Origin: Bacteroidota bacterium
GTDB taxonomy: Bacteria; Bacteroidota; Bacteroidia; Sphingobacteriales; Sphingobacteriaceae
DNA length: 37,973 nucleotides
NCBI GenBank assembly: GCA_013288485.1
Contig: JABDBW010000018.1
Coordinates: forward strand, 663-38,635
Direction of reading: 5' to 3'
Shown here: piece after piece, positions 24,424 to 32,372 of the stretch
Layout: each line of letters begins with the position of its first letter
Numbering within the stretch: the stretch's first letter is position 1
Notes under the pieces: model-generated
Told to the model about the DNA's origin: nothing
Database searches by the model: none
The model's input: only the letters and a program-made list of their open reading frames with translations
Position numbers and translations under genes: made by a program

Positions 24424-26142
24424 TCAAAAAGCAAGCAATACACCACTCATTTGCGGTAGGATAAAGGTTAAGCCCATCGTCTCTATATTGCCGGTATCAA
24501 ACCGGTTCCCGGTTAACAGGTCGGTAAATGTTACCGGGCCGCTCACATTCATCCACAATAATAACTCCTGCGGAATATTGACGTGAATGGCCTGGTCGTT
24601 ACGGTCGAAACTGGCAATTACCAATACCCGTTGGTTATCGGTATAACGCATATACATATACATGCAGTCGTTAAAGTTAGCCTGGTTAGCTAACAGTAAC
24701 TCGTAAAACTTGCCTGCATATAAGGCTTCATTATTCCGGGCGGCATTGAACAACTTACTGTAAAACCCACGCAACCTACTCTGACTATCAGACAACTGGC
24801 CGCCATCATACAAGCCACCATTAACCCATTTCTGATGTTCGGGCACGCCCCAGTAGTCAAATATGCTGGTGCGCCCGTCGTTATCGCCAAACCCTTCCAG
24901 CCCCTCGCCCGGCTCACCAACCTCCTGCCCGAAATAGATCATCACCGGCCCATTCGACAGGGTGGCGCAAACTATCATCCCCGGTACCGCATACCACGCA
25001 TCCCCCGCGAAACTACCAGACGTTACGCGTTGCTCATCGTGGTTCTCCATAAAGCGCAGCATATAATCGTCGATCCCGTTGGTCTGGTTGTTCCATACGT
25101 TGTTAATATCCCATACAGTGGCGCCGGTTTGGTTAGTGGTTAATTTCCTTACCGCGTCCAATATGCCCGCCTTGTCATACAAATAGTCAAACTTACCGTC
25201 AAAAATATAGCTGTCGTAATCCGTTGTATTATAGGCTTCGCCTATGAATACCAGGCCGGGGTATTGAGCTTTTAATTGCCCTATCACCCATCCCCAAAAC
25301 TCAAAAGGTATCTGCTCCACCATATCGCAACGAAAACCGTCAACCCCTTTGGCGCACCAATAATTAAGTATATCAAACAGCTTATGCCATAAGGGCGGCG
25401 GCGGGTTATAGTGAATGGCATTGCCATTCTGTACATCAATGCCATAGTTTAGCTTTACCGTTTCGAACCAATCATTAATACCCGGCGCGGCGCTAAAAAG
25501 GTTATTCCCCGTTACTTTTGCCGGGTTCTCCTCAAACCGGCCATCCTTAAGCGGGCTTTTAAAATTATCGCCCCCGGCATTATAGCCGGCAGGTACGGTA
25601 AAAGATTGCCCCGGCAGGTAATAAAAATCGTTATCAGCGGCAAATGCTTTGGTATTATCATCATCCGCGCCGATATCGCGCACGCCGCTTGGTTTAACAT
25701 CCGAATTGTAAGTGCGCGCCACATGATTGGGCACAAAATCCATAATTACCTTTAAGCCGTTAGCATGGGTGCGTTTAATAAGCGCCTCATATTCGGCCAT
25801 GCGATCGTTAACATTTACGGCGAGGTCTGGGTCAACATCGTAATAGTCCTTTATCGCATAGGGCGACCCGGCAATGCCTTTTACTACATCCGGGTCATCA
25901 GGCTTTATACCGAACCAGGAATGATCGGTCATGGTAGCATGTTCAATAACCCCGGTAAACCAAATATGTGTTATACCCAGTTTTGATAGCTCCTGCAGGG
26001 CCATATCGGTAATGTCATTGAATTTGCCGGTACCGTTTTCATCAATGGTGCCATAATATTTATTGTTGGTATTGGTATTACCAAACAAGCGCGGCAATAA
26101 TTGGTAAATGACAAGCTTATTATTAGTAGATGGTGTGCCCAT
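24424..26142 (-). CDS. Glycoside hydrolase family 13 (alpha-amylase family), cytoplasmic
   Basis: 572 aa with a full GH13 barrel and no signal peptide, so it acts in the cytoplasm on imported maltodextrins, or on trehalose-type or storage glucans. Conserved regions are DFVPNH (135-140, region I), GVDGFRCDMVE (nucleophile Asp273, region II), FIGEAYN (acid/base Glu302, region III) and FMENHDE (Asp369, region IV). The C-terminal beta domain runs from about residue 490. An uncommon insertion of about 90 residues follows region I (about 145-235). It lies downstream of the SYLF gene in the same direction but is separated by a strong two-way terminator. The exact specificity is not readable from sequence. 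Confidence 0.9.
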   Translation of the reverse strand: MGTPSTNNKLVIYQLLPRLFGNTNTNNKYYGTIDENGTGKFNDITDMALQELSKLGITHIWFTGVIEHATMTDHSWFGIKPDDPDVVKGIAGSPYAIKDYYDVDPDLAVNVNDRMAEYEALIKRTHANGLKVIMDFVPNHVARTYNSDVKPSGVRDIGADDDNTKAFAADNDFYYLPGQSFTVPAGYNAGGDNFKSPLKDGRFEENPAKVTGNNLFSAAPGINDWFETVKLNYGIDVQNGNAIHYNPPPPLWHKLFDILNYWCAKGVDGFRCDMVEQIPFEFWGWVIGQLKAQYPGLVFIGEAYNTTDYDSYIFDGKFDYLYDKAGILDAVRKLTTNQTGATVWDINNVWNNQTNGIDDYMLRFMENHDEQRVTSGSFAGDAWYAVPGMIVCATLSNGPVMIYFGQEVGEPGEGLEGFGDNDGRTSIFDYWGVPEHQKWVNGGLYDGGQLSDSQSRLRGFYSKLFNAARNNEALYAGKFYELLLANQANFNDCMYMYMRYTDNQRVLVIASFDRNDQAIHVNIPQELLLWMNVSGPVTFTDLLTGNRFDTGNIETMGLTFILPQMSGVLLAF

Positions 26143-26171
26143 AATTGACTGCTAATATACAACCGTATATA

Positions 26172-26210
26172 TAAAAATAGCGATGGGTTTCAAACCCATC
26201 GCTATTTTTA
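26172..26210. terminator. Bidirectional terminator hairpin between the SYLF and GH13 genes
   Basis: Arms 26172-26190 and 26192-26210 are perfect 19-nt complements (TAAAAATAGCGATGGGTTT) around one central base. The GC core GCGATGGG is flanked by A- and T-rich tails on both strands. On the minus strand it ends the SYLF transcript before GH13. Confidence 0.85.
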
Positions 26211-26230
26211 GGAATGACGAAATGAATTAA

Positions 26231-26902
26231 TTATAAAGCGTTTAAAGTTTCCTTTAACACCCGTACGGCTTCATGGTCGCTTTTGCCTGTCTCAAATATA
26301 TCCTGCGAACTCATGTCATTACCATAAAACGCGGCATTCGCGCTTTTATCTATTGATAAGTTTGAACCGTGTATACTAATACCCGCAAAAAGCCCGCGGC
26401 TGCGCGAATAAGAATATACTTCGGCTTCCAGTTTATAATCGGTGCTGGCTGTCGAGCTTCGTCCAACCGGGCCTGCCGCTGCTGATATATCGCCTCCGAT
26501 AGTAAAATCGCCATTCTTCACTTTGGTAAGCACCCCTTTATGACGGAACACCAACACCATATCAACCGATTGCATTCCTATTTGAAAACCAAAGCTGCCC
26601 CCTGTTAACGTAATAAAGACGGGGTCGCTCCATTTGCCGTCAGGGAGTTTTACCAGGGCAACGCCCCGGCCTCGTTTAGCGCCAATACCAAAACCCGCAT
26701 TTAACAGGTTGGGGATAATAACCACACCCTGGTAACTTTCCAGCAAGTCGTGAGGGATGCTTTCCTTCATTTTGCCAAAGGCTTTTAATACATTGGCAGA
26801 ATCATGTATCCTTTCAATTTCCTTACTTGGATCCGTAGCTGATAGTAGTACGAGGAATACACTTAATAAAACCGGTAGCCCTAACAATTTTAATGTTTTC
26901 AT
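26231..26902 (-). CDS. SYLF-domain lipid-binding protein (Ysc84/BPSL1445-like)
   Basis: 223 aa with a signal peptide (MKTLKLLGLPVLLSVFLVLL, then SATDP). The mature protein contains the SYLF domain: IPHDLLESYQGVVIIPNLLNAGFGIGAKRGRG, split here into IPHDLLESYQGVVIIP and GFGIGAKRGRG, then TGGSFGFQIGMQSVDMVLVF, FTIGGDISAAAGPVGR, and the C-terminal SRSRGLFAGISIHG motif. SYLF proteins bind phosphoinositides in eukaryotes; bacterial members are periplasmic with poorly known roles. It diverges from the DHCW cupin gene. Start ATG 26902 gives a normal signal peptide. Confidence 0.88.
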   Translation of the reverse strand: MKTLKLLGLPVLLSVFLVLLSATDPSKEIERIHDSANVLKAFGKMKESIPHDLLESYQGVVIIPNLLNAGFGIGAKRGRGVALVKLPDGKWSDPVFITLTGGSFGFQIGMQSVDMVLVFRHKGVLTKVKNGDFTIGGDISAAAGPVGRSSTASTDYKLEAEVYSYSRSRGLFAGISIHGSNLSIDKSANAAFYGNDMSSQDIFETGKSDHEAVRVLKETLNAL

Positions 26903-26952
26903 AGTTTGATTTGCTTGTTTTAATCAACAACCCTAAAAACGGGCAGTTGTTT

Positions 26953-26985
26953 TTTGTTTATTACCTTGTGTAAATTTTATTATTG
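26953..26985 (+). promoter_or_regulatory. Promoter of the DHCW cupin gene: TTTG, N21, TATTATTG
   Basis: TTTG at 26953-26956 and TATTATTG at 26978-26985 are 21 nt apart, close to the Bacteroidota spacing. The -7 box has one mismatch to TAnnTTTG. The ATG follows 10 nt later. It also shows that an earlier ATG at 26954 is inside the promoter and is not the start. Confidence 0.45.
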
Positions 26986-26995
26986 CAGTAAAAAA

Positions 26996-27349
26996 ATGAA
27001 CAATAAAAATATCCCGTTCCAAATAATTGACTGGGATCTGATCGAAAAAGCAGATCATCCCGGCGAGGCTGGAAATGCGACCTGGCAAACCTTGCAATTT
27101 GCAGGCCTGCGCATACGTATTGTTGAGTATTCCGCTGGTTATATCGCCGACCATTGGTGCCAAAAAGGGCATATTGTTCATTGCCTGGAAGGCGAATTTA
27201 TTACCGAACAGCAAAACGGCGAACATTTCACCCTAAAAAAAGGAATGAGTTATGTGGTAACCGATGAATTAAGCTCGCACCGTTCTGTAGCTAAATCCCC
27301 TGTAAAATTGCTTATTGTTGATGGCGATTTTTTGAAGTACCAGCAATAA
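26996..27349 (+). CDS. DHCW-motif cupin-fold protein
   Basis: 117 aa from ATG 26996. The family is named for its conserved DHCW motif, seen here as ADHWCQKGHIVHCLEGE around residues 49-65 (variant order DHWC), followed by the second cupin strand pair (FTLKKGMSYVVTDELSSHRS). The His and Glu residues resemble a cupin metal site. It is a small cytoplasmic protein with unknown ligand. It is 42 bp before the LuxE-like gene and transcribed in the same direction, perhaps as one unit. Confidence 0.82.
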   Translation: MNNKNIPFQIIDWDLIEKADHPGEAGNATWQTLQFAGLRIRIVEYSAGYIADHWCQKGHIVHCLEGEFITEQQNGEHFTLKKGMSYVVTDELSSHRSVAKSPVKLLIVDGDFLKYQQ

Positions 27350-27391
27350 ATACGAAACAGGTATTTGTACTTTAACCCCTATCTTTACTGT

Positions 27392-28378
27392 GTGAACAAA
27401 CCAAACAAACAGCAAATATTCTCCATAAATACCTCCGAGCAATTTAATACCATTGCTTTACAGGTTTTTCAGTACCAGGCTAAAAATTGTAAAGTTTATG
27501 CCGATTTTATTGCAGGTTTAAATATTGACCCGGTTTCGGTTACAACTATCGGGCAAATTCCTTTTTTACCTATTGAGTTTTTTAAGTCACAACTTATAGT
27601 TAGTTCGACCAATGCGGTACAGGTAACTTTTACCAGTTCAGGTACTATAGGCCTAACTACCAGCAGCCATGCTATTACTGATATAAGTTGGTATGAGGAT
27701 AGTTTCCGCAACGCGTTTAAACTGTTTTATGGTGATATAGAAAAGTATACAATTTTGGCATTACTGCCCTCATATTTAGAGCGGCAGGGTTCATCATTGA
27801 TCTATATGGCTGAAGACCTAGTGAAGCGATCGAATAATTCTGATAGTGGATTCTATTTATACAATTACGATGAATTAGCCGCCCAATTAAACAAACTGCA
27901 AGAGGCAAAAAAACAAACCTTGCTTATAGGTGTTACGTTTGCATTGCTTGATTTTGTTGAACAGTATCAGGTCAATTTTCCTGAACTGATAGTGATGGAA
28001 ACAGGCGGTATGAAGGGCCGCCGCAAAGAAATGATACGCGAAGAGCTGCATGACACTTTATGTAAAGGTTTTGGTGTTAATACCATACATTCGGAATATG
28101 GTATGACCGAGTTATTATCGCAGGCTTACTCCAAAGGTTCGGGTATATTTAACTGCCCGCCGTGGATGCGCATTATTACCCGCGATACTAACGACCCTAT
28201 GAGCATCGTTACCAATGGAAAGGCCGGGGGTATTAATGTGATCGACCTCGCTAATATCAACTCCTGCTCATTTATTGCTACACAGGACCTGGGTAAAATA
28301 TATGATAATGGCACGTTTGAGGTATTGGGGCGATTTGATAATGCCGATATTCGTGGCTGTAATTTGCTGATAGCTTAA
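27392..28378 (+). CDS. LuxE-like acyl-protein synthetase
   Basis: 328 aa from GTG 27392; a TTG at 27365 would add nine residues. GTG is preferred because the protein then begins NKPNKQQIFSINTSEQFN, as family members do. The adenylation-type fold includes the ATP loop TFTSSGTIGLTTSSH, METGGMKGRRKEM, SEYGMTELLSQAYSKG (ANL-type A5 motif) and VIDLANINSCSFIATQDLGKI with the hinge region. LuxE members activate a fatty or aromatic acid as acyl-AMP and pass it to a protein. No reductase gene (LuxC) lies beside it. In Bacteroidota such proteins sit in phenazine- or flexirubin-type or unknown contexts. It is cytoplasmic. Confidence 0.82.
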   Translation: MNKPNKQQIFSINTSEQFNTIALQVFQYQAKNCKVYADFIAGLNIDPVSVTTIGQIPFLPIEFFKSQLIVSSTNAVQVTFTSSGTIGLTTSSHAITDISWYEDSFRNAFKLFYGDIEKYTILALLPSYLERQGSSLIYMAEDLVKRSNNSDSGFYLYNYDELAAQLNKLQEAKKQTLLIGVTFALLDFVEQYQVNFPELIVMETGGMKGRRKEMIREELHDTLCKGFGVNTIHSEYGMTELLSQAYSKGSGIFNCPPWMRIITRDTNDPMSIVTNGKAGGINVIDLANINSCSFIATQDLGKIYDNGTFEVLGRFDNADIRGCNLLIA

Positions 28379-28407
28379 AACTTAATCTACAACTAACAGA
28401 ATTTAAT

Positions 28408-28415
28408 TATTTTTG
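28408..28415 (+). promoter_or_regulatory. -7 element TATTTTTG of the PH/SHOCT gene
   Basis: TATTTTTG fits TAnnTTTG and ends 16 nt before ATG 28432. No convincing -33 box is seen. Confidence 0.45.
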
Positions 28416-28431
28416 CAATAAAGTAAACAAA

Positions 28432-29070
28432 ATGATCGAGAAATTTCTGAACGACGAACAGGACCCTAAAGCCATTGAAAAAGTTTATAAACGGCTGGCC
28501 GACCTGCTTACCACGGGAGAAGAAATAATATACATAGCGGTTCAAAAAAAGCCGTTGGTAAACCTGTTGCCCGACTGTATAGCGTTAACCAATAAACGCA
28601 TATTGTTTTTTACCCCGGCCAACCTGGGCCTGTCTATAAAATTTATTGATTTTGTTTGGAAAGATGTGGTTGACGTATATACCAAAGAAGAAATTATAGG
28701 CGCCATATTCAGCATAAAAACTACCAACGGCGCCGAAATGGGTGTTGACTACCTACCTAAAGTACAGGCGCGTAAACTATACCAATACGCCCAGGAGCGC
28801 AAAGAATCTGAGCGGGAGGCCCGCCGGTTACGCGACCTGGAGGAAAAACGTGCCGAGTCGGGCTCGGTACAATTTGAAAGCCCGTCGCAACCTGTGGCTG
28901 CTTTCCAGGTAGCCAACCCTGTCCAGCAGCCAGAACCTATCGTTCAGGCAGAGCCAAAACCCGATGAACTTACCGAAAAACTAAAGAAACTAAGAACCCT
29001 GTTTGATCATGGTTTAATATCGCAGGAAGAATACAACCATAAGAAACTGGAGTTATTAAGCGATCTGTGA
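28432..29070 (+). CDS. PH-domain and SHOCT-domain protein
   Basis: 212 aa. The N-terminal part (about 20-115) resembles bacterial PH-like domains of the YokE type: LTTGEEIIYIAVQK, DCIALTNKRILFF, WKDVVDVYTKEEIIG. A charged, probably coiled linker (118-145) and a Pro/Gln-rich stretch (148-180) lead to a C-terminal SHOCT motif, LKKLRTLFDHGLISQEEYNHKK (shown in part: LKKLRTLFDHGLISQEEY), which is a short helical oligomerisation element. There is no signal peptide, so it is cytoplasmic or peripheral. Function unknown. Its stop is directly followed by the stop of the convergent RES toxin gene. Confidence 0.83.
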   Translation: MIEKFLNDEQDPKAIEKVYKRLADLLTTGEEIIYIAVQKKPLVNLLPDCIALTNKRILFFTPANLGLSIKFIDFVWKDVVDVYTKEEIIGAIFSIKTTNGAEMGVDYLPKVQARKLYQYAQERKESEREARRLRDLEEKRAESGSVQFESPSQPVAAFQVANPVQQPEPIVQAEPKPDELTEKLKKLRTLFDHGLISQEEYNHKKLELLSDL

Positions 29071-29523
29071 TTATTTCACCAATCTTTCATCAAAACTAAA
29101 CGGTTTCTTGCTCAGTATTTTTACCGACGGAGCCTGTTTGTGCAGTGGGTTCATCAGGTAATTATATTCTTCGTTTACCAAAGCCGAAGGTACCTTCAGC
29201 AAAAGATGCTTCGCTTGCTGTAAAAAAGCATTGCCCATTTGTTTCAAAATATTTTGCTCGGGGTATTCCTGCCAGTTTTGGGGTAATTGGGTAATATCAA
29301 CTTCGCCAATACTATCCGGCGTTTCTATAATGGTCATGCAATAATCATCAGGCAAATTGGTCGGGTTAAAATGCACCAATGCTTCCAAAACAGCCAGCGA
29401 GCGCGATGATGCCATATAAACCATTTGTTTTCCTTCGCTGTTCCACCTCCCGCCATATAAACGCGCGCCGGTGCCGCTTAGGTCGTCGGCATATACACAT
29501 CTAACTATACGGTAAAGAATCAT
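29071..29523 (-). CDS. RES-domain toxin (NAD+-degrading type)
   Basis: 150 aa, the usual RES length. Landmarks are YRIVR near the start, the GGRWNSEGKQMVYMASS block (Arg in GGRW and the following Tyr are family active-site positions), SLAVLEALVHF and VPSALVNEEYNYLMNP with the conserved Ser and Asn. RES toxins (MbcT, Res) destroy NAD+ and stop growth. The gene overlaps the antitoxin gene by one base (TGATG), so it is translated after it. Its C-terminal end abuts the PH/SHOCT gene. Confidence 0.92.
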   Translation of the reverse strand: MILYRIVRCVYADDLSGTGARLYGGRWNSEGKQMVYMASSRSLAVLEALVHFNPTNLPDDYCMTIIETPDSIGEVDITQLPQNWQEYPEQNILKQMGNAFLQQAKHLLLKVPSALVNEEYNYLMNPLHKQAPSVKILSKKPFSFDERLVK

Positions 29524-30020
29524 CAGGCAAAAATACCATGCTCAATACGGCCCAGTTCTTTGAAAACCATATCAAAACCTATAGAAGTATCCAGAAGAGA
29601 AACAGGCGCTTCGCCCCTGAAAACATGAATAGGGGTTTTCATCCAAATTTTAAATTTATCAAGCGAGCCAAAAACTTCCTCGCCGCGGGTATATAAACGG
29701 GCAAGTTCAACGGCCTTCTCGGCATATTCGGTTTTGATGATATCATTATCATCATAGCGTTGTAAGGTGCGTTCAGAAATATGCATAATATTGGCAAATT
29801 CCTGTAACGTTAACGAAATTTTCTTAGCCAAAGCCATTAAAACGTGTTTGGAAAACCCTTCCCTTGCTGATTTCAAAATATCAAAATCACTCATAAAGTT
29901 AAACTGTTTAGCTGTACTGCCTAATAAATTGCTAAACAGGCTTTCGGGAGTTTGTAAGCCATAAATAACCATCGGCTCACTTACTTTACTTATGGGTGTA
30001 TCAATTTTATATTTTTTCAT
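29523..30020 (-). CDS. Xre/MbcA/ParS-family antitoxin
   Basis: 165 aa. A helix-turn-helix-like region reads ISLTLQEFANIMHISERTLQRYDDNDII (shown in part: LQEFANIMHISERTLQRY), followed by the DUF2384 toxin-binding domain (EKAVELARLYTRGEEVFGSLDKFKIWM, in part ELARLYTRGEEVFGS, and VFRGEAPVSLLDTSIGFDMV). This is the standard partner of RES toxins and probably represses its own operon. It is the first gene of the pair, with a canonical promoter upstream. Confidence 0.92.
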   Translation of the reverse strand: MKKYKIDTPISKVSEPMVIYGLQTPESLFSNLLGSTAKQFNFMSDFDILKSAREGFSKHVLMALAKKISLTLQEFANIMHISERTLQRYDDNDIIKTEYAEKAVELARLYTRGEEVFGSLDKFKIWMKTPIHVFRGEAPVSLLDTSIGFDMVFKELGRIEHGIFA

Positions 30021-30036
30021 ATTTCAGACATTAATC

Positions 30037-30068
30037 CAAAAATATGTACTTTTTGTCGTATTATCAAA
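30037..30068 (-). promoter_or_regulatory. Promoter of the RES-Xre operon: TTTG, N20, TATTTTTG
   Basis: On the minus strand TTTG (30065-30068) and TATTTTTG (30037-30044) are 20 nt apart, the textbook Bacteroidota promoter. The antitoxin ATG follows 16 nt after the -7 box. The -33 box ends at the tyrS stop codon, so the operon has its own promoter directly after tyrS. Confidence 0.7.
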
Positions 30069-31352
30069 TTATTTCACAATTATTAAAAAATAATTTTTCT
30101 TTCCTTTTTGAGCCACTAAAAACCTACCATTAATAAGTGTGTCACTTTGGTAAATTGCTTCCGCCGAATCTATTTTTACTTTATTAATAGATACGCCACC
30201 GCCCTGTATCATTTTTTTCGCTTCTCCTTTTGATGGAAAAACGGTTGTTTGTGAAGCCAGTAAATCAGTTGCATTTATGCCTTGTTGCAGGTCAGTTAAT
30301 GCTATTGTAAAGTTAGGCACACCTTCAAACAAAGCGATTACTTCTGCTTCGTTCAGCTCACTTAAAAACTCAATGCCAATATTGCCAAATAAAAATTCCG
30401 ATGATTTAATGGCCTTTTCATATTCTGCCTCGCCATGTACACGTATGGTAATATCTTTTGCCAAAGCTTTTTGCAGCGTACGCAAATGCGGTGCGGCATC
30501 TTGTTCAGCCTCTAAGTTTTCTATAGTTTCCCTATCAAATAAAGTAAATATGCGAATGTATGCCTTGGCATCATCATCACTGGTATTTAACCAAAACTGG
30601 TAAAATTTATAGGGCGATGTTTTCTCAGGGTCGAGCCATATATTGCCACCTTCTGATTTGCCGAACTTGCTGCCATCCGATTTTTTTATCAGTTGGGTCG
30701 TTAAGGCATAAGCTTCACCCCCGTCTTTACGACGGATCAATTCTGTCCCGGTTACAATGTTCCCCCACTGGTCCGACCCGCCCATTTGCAAAACGCAGTT
30801 ATAATTTTTCCATAAATAATAAAAATCATAGCCCTGAACCAACTGGTAAGTAAACTCGGTGAATGACATACCCGCCTCGCTGCTGATACGGTTTTTCACC
30901 GAATCCTTGGCCATCATATAATTTATAGTAATGTGTTTGCCTACATCGCGTATAAAATTTAAAAAAGTAAGCTCCTTGAACCAATCATAATTATTAACCA
31001 TTTGGGCGCTGTTAGCGCCACTGTTAAAATCCAGGAATTTCTCTAGCTGTTTCTTTATTCCATTCAAATTATGTTGCAAAACATCTTCTGAGAGTAAATT
31101 GCGCTCAGCCGATTTACCTGAAGGATCGCCCACCATACCGGTAGCGCCGCCAACCAGGGCGAACGGTTTATGCCCCGCCTGCTGAAAGTGTATCATGGTC
31201 ATAATTTGCGCCAGGCTGCCTACATGCAGCGAATCTGCTGTGGGGTCAAAACCAATATAGCCCGACGCCATACTTTTATTCAGCAGGTCCTCAGTTCCGG
31301 GCATAATATCATGCAACATGCCCCGCCAGCGTAATTCATCAACAAATTTCAT
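30069..31352 (-). CDS. tyrS: Tyrosyl-tRNA synthetase
   Basis: 427 aa, normal for bacterial TyrRS. It charges tRNA-Tyr in the cytoplasm. The class I signature HIGH appears as HVGS (43-46), the tyrosine site includes [15 protein letters not shown] and [11 protein letters not shown], and the KMSKS loop is KFGKS (229-233). The C-terminal S4-type RNA-binding domain (about 360-427) has [12 protein letters not shown]. The upstream -7 element at 31403-31410 places a strong palindrome in the mRNA leader. The gene points towards the RES-Xre pair, which has its own promoter. Confidence 0.96.
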   Translation of the reverse strand: MKFVDELRWRGMLHDIMPGTEDLLNKSMASGYIGFDPTADSLHVGSLAQIMTMIHFQQAGHKPFALVGGATGMVGDPSGKSAERNLLSEDVLQHNLNGIKKQLEKFLDFNSGANSAQMVNNYDWFKELTFLNFIRDVGKHITINYMMAKDSVKNRISSEAGMSFTEFTYQLVQGYDFYYLWKNYNCVLQMGGSDQWGNIVTGTELIRRKDGGEAYALTTQLIKKSDGSKFGKSEGGNIWLDPEKTSPYKFYQFWLNTSDDDAKAYIRIFTLFDRETIENLEAEQDAAPHLRTLQKALAKDITIRVHGEAEYEKAIKSSEFLFGNIGIEFLSELNEAEVIALFEGVPNFTIALTDLQQGINATDLLASQTTVFPSKGEAKKMIQGGGVSINKVKIDSAEAIYQSDTLINGRFLVAQKGKKNYFLIIVK

Positions 31353-31372
31353 CGTGTTTTATCTTTCAATTC

Positions 31373-31398
31373 CCCCGATAGCTATCGGGGCTATCGGG
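31373..31398. repeat. Palindrome CCCCGATAGCTATCGGGG plus an extra half copy, in the tyrS leader
   Basis: CCCCGATAGCTATCGGGG (31373-31390) is a perfect 18-bp palindrome, followed by CTATCGGG at 31391-31398, so two alternative hairpins can form. It lies between the tyrS -7 element and the start codon. The same core occurs after the GH13 gene (24402-24419). Confidence 0.7.
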
Positions 31399-31402
31399 AG
31401 GC

Positions 31403-31410
31403 CAAAGATA
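31403..31410 (-). promoter_or_regulatory. -7 element TATCTTTG of tyrS
   Basis: On the minus strand TATCTTTG fits TAnnTTTG. It would start transcription about 45 nt before the tyrS ATG, just ahead of the palindrome 31373-31398. No clear -33 box. Confidence 0.5.
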
Positions 31411-31521
31411 ATAGAATATGTGCTTTTGTATAGAAAAGAAAAGCGGGCTTATAAAATTATTTTCATTCAAATAGCAACTAAAACCGCATAATTTCTGTAT
31501 TTTTAAAATGAAGGGCTGCTT

Positions 31522-32193
31522 ATGAATTTCTTGTCTCATCATTATTTCGACCGGAATACCACCAACTGCTACCATATATTGGGTACAGTAATGCCCGATC
31601 TTTTAAAAAATGCCGATAAAACTATCATACTTCATCCCGAAAAATTACATCATCAAAATGAGCATATTAACAGCATCATAAAAGGATGGAACAAACACCT
31701 TGATGTTGACCGCTATTTTCATTCTTCAGGATTTTTTATTACGCATTCAAATCAGTTAAAAAAATTGCTGGCCCCGGTAATTGAAGGTTCGCCGGTAAAG
31801 CCTTTCTTTTTGGGGCATATCGGGGTAGAGTTAATATTAGATAATTTATTGCTCACCACCGGTAAAATTACTGTTGATGATTTTTACTGTCATTTGAGGG
31901 GTTGCGATAATGCCGTTATTGAAGAATTTTTAACTTTTGCAGGACTAAAAGATACTACTCGTTTTTTCAGGTTCTATGAAGGGTTTAAAAGAGATGGCTA
32001 TTTGCATACGTATGCAGAAACGCAGCAAATTGCATATGCCTTAAAAAGAATTTGCATGAGGGTATGGCCAAACCCGTTTACACCCGAACATGAAACCCGT
32101 ATGAACGTAGTGTTAACCGCCTATCGCCAATTGTTATTACCTGATTTTATGACTATTTTTAATGAAATTGAGCATAAATTACTTGCTCAATAA
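31522..32193 (+). CDS. AcpH-like (ACP phosphodiesterase family) protein
   Basis: 223 aa. The opening MNFLSHHYFDRN and the block GTVMPDLLKN resemble the acyl-carrier-protein phosphodiesterase/DUF479 family (MNFLAH..., GN..PD), followed by HLDVDRYFHSSGFF and FLGHIGVELILDNLL with the conserved His and Asp residues. Family enzymes remove phosphopantetheine from ACP, but members in Bacteroidota are untested. It is mostly alpha-helical and cytoplasmic. The relationship is distant, so an unknown hydrolase of the same fold is an alternative. It is divergent from tyrS and upstream of rpsA. Confidence 0.6.
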   Translation: MNFLSHHYFDRNTTNCYHILGTVMPDLLKNADKTIILHPEKLHHQNEHINSIIKGWNKHLDVDRYFHSSGFFITHSNQLKKLLAPVIEGSPVKPFFLGHIGVELILDNLLLTTGKITVDDFYCHLRGCDNAVIEEFLTFAGLKDTTRFFRFYEGFKRDGYLHTYAETQQIAYALKRICMRVWPNPFTPEHETRMNVVLTAYRQLLLPDFMTIFNEIEHKLLAQ

Positions 32194-32322
32194 CCCACCC
32201 TTTTGTTTACAGAAGCGACGTATCTGCAAAAAAATACTCGTAAAACCACTTATAAGTTGGCAAAATCGCTCAAAAATGAGCTTTTAACAGTAAATTAATT
32301 TTTTTGAATAAAATTATAGTCA

Positions 32323-32330
32323 TACCTTTG
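32323..32330 (+). promoter_or_regulatory. -7 element TACCTTTG of rpsA
   Basis: TACCTTTG fits TAnnTTTG. A TTTG lies at 32303-32306, but the spacing of 16 nt is short. It excludes the upstream frame start at 32304 and supports ATG 32373, which is preceded by the purine run AAAGGAG at 32353-32359. Confidence 0.5.
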
Positions 32331-32372
32331 CAGTCCCAATTAACAAATTGGGAAAAGGAGATAAATTATTTA

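Noticed and set aside
32304-32372. N-terminal extension of S1 from an upstream ATG
   Set aside because: It lies upstream of and across the -7 box 32323-32330; the family N-terminus MAKKQE begins at 32373.
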